Origin: JAJFIE01 sp964344255
GTDB taxonomy: Bacteria; Pseudomonadota; Alphaproteobacteria; Rhodospirillales; Casp-alpha2
Assembly (NCBI GenBank): GCA_964344255.1
Contig: CAYFMQ010000015.1
Location: forward strand, 7,721-71,720
Reading direction: 5' to 3'
Length of the DNA: 64,000 bases
Each line of letters opens with the position of its first letter. The first letter of the stretch is position 1. This document shows positions 61,793 through 64,000 of the stretch, piece after piece. A program made the translations under genes and the position numbers. The notes below the pieces were generated by a model, which saw nothing but the letters and a program-made list of their open reading frames with translations, searched no databases and was not told the origin of the DNA.

Positions 61793-62566
61793 TCAATCAA
61801 GTGGCAGACGCTGATCCCAATCAGTTATGATTTTACGGGCGACATTCAGAGCCGAGGCCCGGTCCAAGCCTTCGGTCATTCGTGGATCGTAGAGGGTGCG
61901 TATCAGGATTTCATCGTGGCGAGATAGAGACGTCAACTGATCAGCATCACTGAAAATTGATGGGCGCAACATATTGGTATCGTTCGGTAATCCGAGGTTT
62001 TGCACAATCTCTTCCAGCAGACAGTGTGCCGTTACTTCTTCCTTGCGGTCCTTGTTTACGACGATGATGCCCCTGACGATCGTGTCAGGGGGTTTTTTGA
62101 AGGAAATAAAGAAACATGTCTGATGAGCGGCAATCGTCTCGATGTAGTTTTTATCAACGCCTTTAATCTTAACGTTTTTCATCTCCGGTCCGGCAAGGAA
62201 CAAGATCGTAAGGTTTTCAGGATTCTCAGGTGCATCAACCTTTTCGATTTGAATCCCAGTCAGTTTCTTGATTACCGCCAGATGCTGACGAATGATCTGT
62301 ATATGATTTTCGCTGGCATGTCCCTTTACGCTAATACGCAAGGGATCCGACCATCTGGCGACAACAAGCGATTCAAGTCTATCGTCGTATTCGGAACCGA
62401 AAACAACCGTTTCAAAAAATCCGACCAACTGATCGATACTCGGCCGGCCGGCGGTATGAGCAGGCAGACTCAAAGTGACGATGAAAACCAAAGGTAAAAC
62501 TGCATTTCGCAGGCAGACAAAAAGAAACGTTATCTTCCGGCAAGTGTGCTTCATAAATTTTATCAT
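61793..62566 (-). CDS. DUF2927 family exported protein
   Basis: A 257-residue protein with a hydrophobic N-terminal segment (LPLVFIVTLSLPAHTA, residues ~24-39) that is probably a signal peptide. The C-terminal half matches DUF2927: AHCLLEEIVQNLGLPNDTNM near residues 179-198, then SIFSDADQLTSLSRHDEILI and RTLYDPRMTEGLD. The HCLLEE and H/D-rich pattern suggests a protease-like fold, but a full HExxH is absent. Its ATG overlaps the stop of the preceding gene by 4 bases, and it lies 158 bases before the ABC genes. Role in the operon unknown. Confidence 0.8.
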   Translation of the reverse strand: MIKFMKHTCRKITFLFVCLRNAVLPLVFIVTLSLPAHTAGRPSIDQLVGFFETVVFGSEYDDRLESLVVARWSDPLRISVKGHASENHIQIIRQHLAVIKKLTGIQIEKVDAPENPENLTILFLAGPEMKNVKIKGVDKNYIETIAAHQTCFFISFKKPPDTIVRGIIVVNKDRKEEVTAHCLLEEIVQNLGLPNDTNMLRPSIFSDADQLTSLSRHDEILIRTLYDPRMTEGLDRASALNVARKIITDWDQRLPLD

Positions 62567-63702
62567 TGGGCCGTGGGGTTGAGAAAAGCGAAAGAACCAG
62601 CCATTTTTTCAGCAATGGATTGATACTTCTGGAATCTGTCTACAGGCGCCGTATAGGTCCAGACATAGACGATACCCCCTTCCGGTCTGGTCACGGCAAT
62701 GCTCCACCGGCGATAGTCGATATGGCTTCGGCGAAATGAAGACGTCATCTGCAACCCTCTGGAACGATAATCTCCCTGGCCGATATCCACTTCAACGCTC
62801 TGGTCATGGCGGACATCTGAGTCCATGTAGGCCATCTGTGTCTGTATCTGCTGAAGCATTCCCTCGGCAACGCTTTTCGGCGTGGCGGGGTTGACAATAG
62901 CAACATTCCTGATGCTGACGGCGATATATCGCTCGTCCGTGCCACTGGGTCCTGAAAAAACAATCGAGTATTTGTCGGGCGATTTAACCTCCCAATAGGA
63001 AGGATAGATGAGTTCATATCCAAATGTGGCATCAGAAAATCTTTTGTAGGCATTCCCGTTCTGTGGTTGCGAACTGGATTCAGACTGATAACCATCAAGT
63101 GAAGCAGATTGGTTAACGACATTGTCGCCGGCTGTCGTTAGAGGCTGAAACGTTTGCAGCATGTAATTGAATATATCCAACGATGATAAAAATGAATCGA
63201 CAGGCGCAATGAAAATAAGCGCATAGTCCCATGATGGGGTTCTTCTAATGGTGACCTGGACAGTTGTTCCAGAGCCTTCGTAGCGTCCTGAATAGGTATT
63301 CGTATCGACGGTTTCTCCTGCCAGTTTATGGGGCCAAGGTTTTTCTGGGCCAACATATTTAGATTCAAAATGGCCGGCCATTTGCCCGAGGCTGATGGAA
63401 GGATTCGCAGGTGAGGACTGAATATTGACACTCCACCCCTTCAGGGATTTGAGAGCCAGGTCCATGGTTCCTTGTGTGTCGATGATCTGTGCCTCTTTCG
63501 GCACAAAAACTGAAAATTTCTTGTCCGGGTGGACATACATAAGACCATCGACATTAACTGTCTGATTTTGTGTGCTTATTTCTAACTGTGAATAGCTAGC
63601 TTTGGGAAAAATAATAGCCAGACAAAGTATAACGATGATAATCAAGGACTTATGTCTGCTACTGGATTCCGGTTTCACGGTTTCGGTCATTATCTGATTC
63701 AT
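62563..63702 (-). CDS. Exported protein with two similar PsbP/DUF1795-like halves
   Basis: A 379-residue protein. Residues ~17-38 (KSLIIIVILCLAIIFPKASY) form a signal peptide or anchor. Two halves look alike: residues ~55-185 (KKFSVFVPKEAQI ... IFIAPVDSF ... MLQTFQPL) and ~225-375 (ATFGYELIYPSYWEV ... TYTAPVDRFQKYQ ... MAGSFAFLNP). Both have a starting beta-strand with F-x-x-P, a middle Trp/Arg part and an APVD(S/R)F element, which recalls the PsbP/Mog1-like fold. A Ser/Gln/Asn-rich linker joins them. First gene of the T1SS-like operon; divergent from fliG. Function unknown. Confidence 0.7.
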   Translation of the reverse strand: MNQIMTETVKPESSSRHKSLIIIVILCLAIIFPKASYSQLEISTQNQTVNVDGLMYVHPDKKFSVFVPKEAQIIDTQGTMDLALKSLKGWSVNIQSSPANPSISLGQMAGHFESKYVGPEKPWPHKLAGETVDTNTYSGRYEGSGTTVQVTIRRTPSWDYALIFIAPVDSFLSSLDIFNYMLQTFQPLTTAGDNVVNQSASLDGYQSESSSQPQNGNAYKRFSDATFGYELIYPSYWEVKSPDKYSIVFSGPSGTDERYIAVSIRNVAIVNPATPKSVAEGMLQQIQTQMAYMDSDVRHDQSVEVDIGQGDYRSRGLQMTSSFRRSHIDYRRWSIAVTRPEGGIVYVWTYTAPVDRFQKYQSIAEKMAGSFAFLNPTAQ

Positions 63703-63792
63703 TGACTTAGAGATTGCGAGTACTCATTCTAATCATCGAACAACATGGTTAATTTATTCTTAGTGAATCATGTGTGGGTTTAAGGTGATTTT

Positions 63793-64000
63793 ATGGCGAC
63801 AAGAGAAGATTACCGGAGTCTGACAGGTCCCCAGAAGGCTGGCCTGTTCATGCTGGCTATCGGCTCTGAGCATTCCGCGAAGCTGTTTGAGCGCATGGAT
63901 GACGAGGAAATCCGCGAGCTTTCTTCCCACATGTCGGGCCTCGGCAATATCAGCGCCAACATGGTCGAGCGCCTGTTCGTTGAGTTTGCCGATCAGTTGA
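63793..64000 (+). CDS. fliG: Flagellar motor switch protein FliG, 5' end
   Basis: Rotor protein of the flagellar switch. The visible 69 residues, MATREDYRSLTGPQKAGLFM then LAIGSEHSAKLFERMDDEEI and RELSSHMSGLGNISANMVER, match the FliG N-terminal domain that binds FliF. The ATG at 63793 has AAGGTGA at good spacing. The gene runs off the right edge, so the motor domain is not seen. It probably opens a flagellar cluster beyond the window. It is divergent from the T1SS-like operon, with 90 bases between the two starts. Confidence 0.9.
   Translation, partial: MATREDYRSLTGPQKAGLFMLAIGSEHSAKLFERMDDEEIRELSSHMSGLGNISANMVERLFVEFADQL

Noticed and set aside
1..64000. tRNA or rRNA genes
   Set aside because: Intergenic regions were scanned for T-loop-like GTTCGAATC/GTTCAAATC and for rRNA landmarks; none were found outside coding regions.

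Overview
The window looks like a draft chromosome segment of an alphaproteobacterium, probably Rhodospirillales-like. The grounds are gene content and order: an Aap-type general amino-acid ABC transporter, LpxI rather than LpxH in lipid A synthesis, a ProRS of a length that leaves no room for the editing insertion, a long rpsB-to-lpxB cluster, a proS-lolC-lolD-dnaE block and an sdhE-mfd block facing recG. Three runs of N (10, 139 and 10 bases) interrupt nnr, lpxA and pyrH. No tRNA, rRNA, CRISPR array or transposase was recognised.

Layout. 0-7.4 kb: 5' part of malonyl-CoA decarboxylase, the bifunctional NAD(P)HX repair enzyme, a NUDIX hydrolase, a sulfur pair (cysK, sseA), a GNAT acetyltransferase and a divergent SHMT-like PLP enzyme. 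7.5-11.9 kb: aapJQMP on the minus strand, with hairpins between cistrons and a terminator. 12.2-16.5 kb: a MetC-like lyase, zur-znuC-znuB with a Zur-box palindrome, hisI and a PilZ-like protein. 16.6-19.3 kb: modABC. 19.3-22.2 kb: small uncharacterised genes, including a 55-residue zinc-ribbon protein, plus a DsbA-family thiol oxidoreductase. 22.2-36.9 kb: a minus-strand supercluster running rpsB-tsf-pyrH-frr-uppS-cdsA-dxr-rseP-bamA-skp-lpxD-fabZ-lpxA-lpxI-lpxB, which couples translation, isoprenoid and phospholipid precursors, outer-membrane assembly and lipid A. 37.1-39.1 kb: a GltD/DsrL-like flavoprotein with a ferredoxin tail. 39.2-41.4 kb: an AT-rich accessory island with a lone Mrr-like nuclease and a repeat-rich non-coding stretch. 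41.4-54.4 kb: dnaE, lolD, lolC, proS, mfd, sdhE and, divergently, recG. 54.4-63.7 kb: a DUF502 protein, a cyclic-nucleotide-binding-fold protein and an unusual type I secretion-like operon. The window ends in fliG.

The most unusual part is 55.9-63.7 kb. Two exported proteins (one with two similar halves, one DUF2927) are followed by two different type I secretion-style ABC subunits and an HlyD-family adaptor. Both ABC subunits have lost the canonical LSGGQ loop, one has lost its H-loop histidine, and that same gene carries an apparent one-base frameshift. No obvious substrate or TolC gene is present. The second accessory spot is the Mrr-like nuclease with its neighbouring cluster of TCTACATT octamers.
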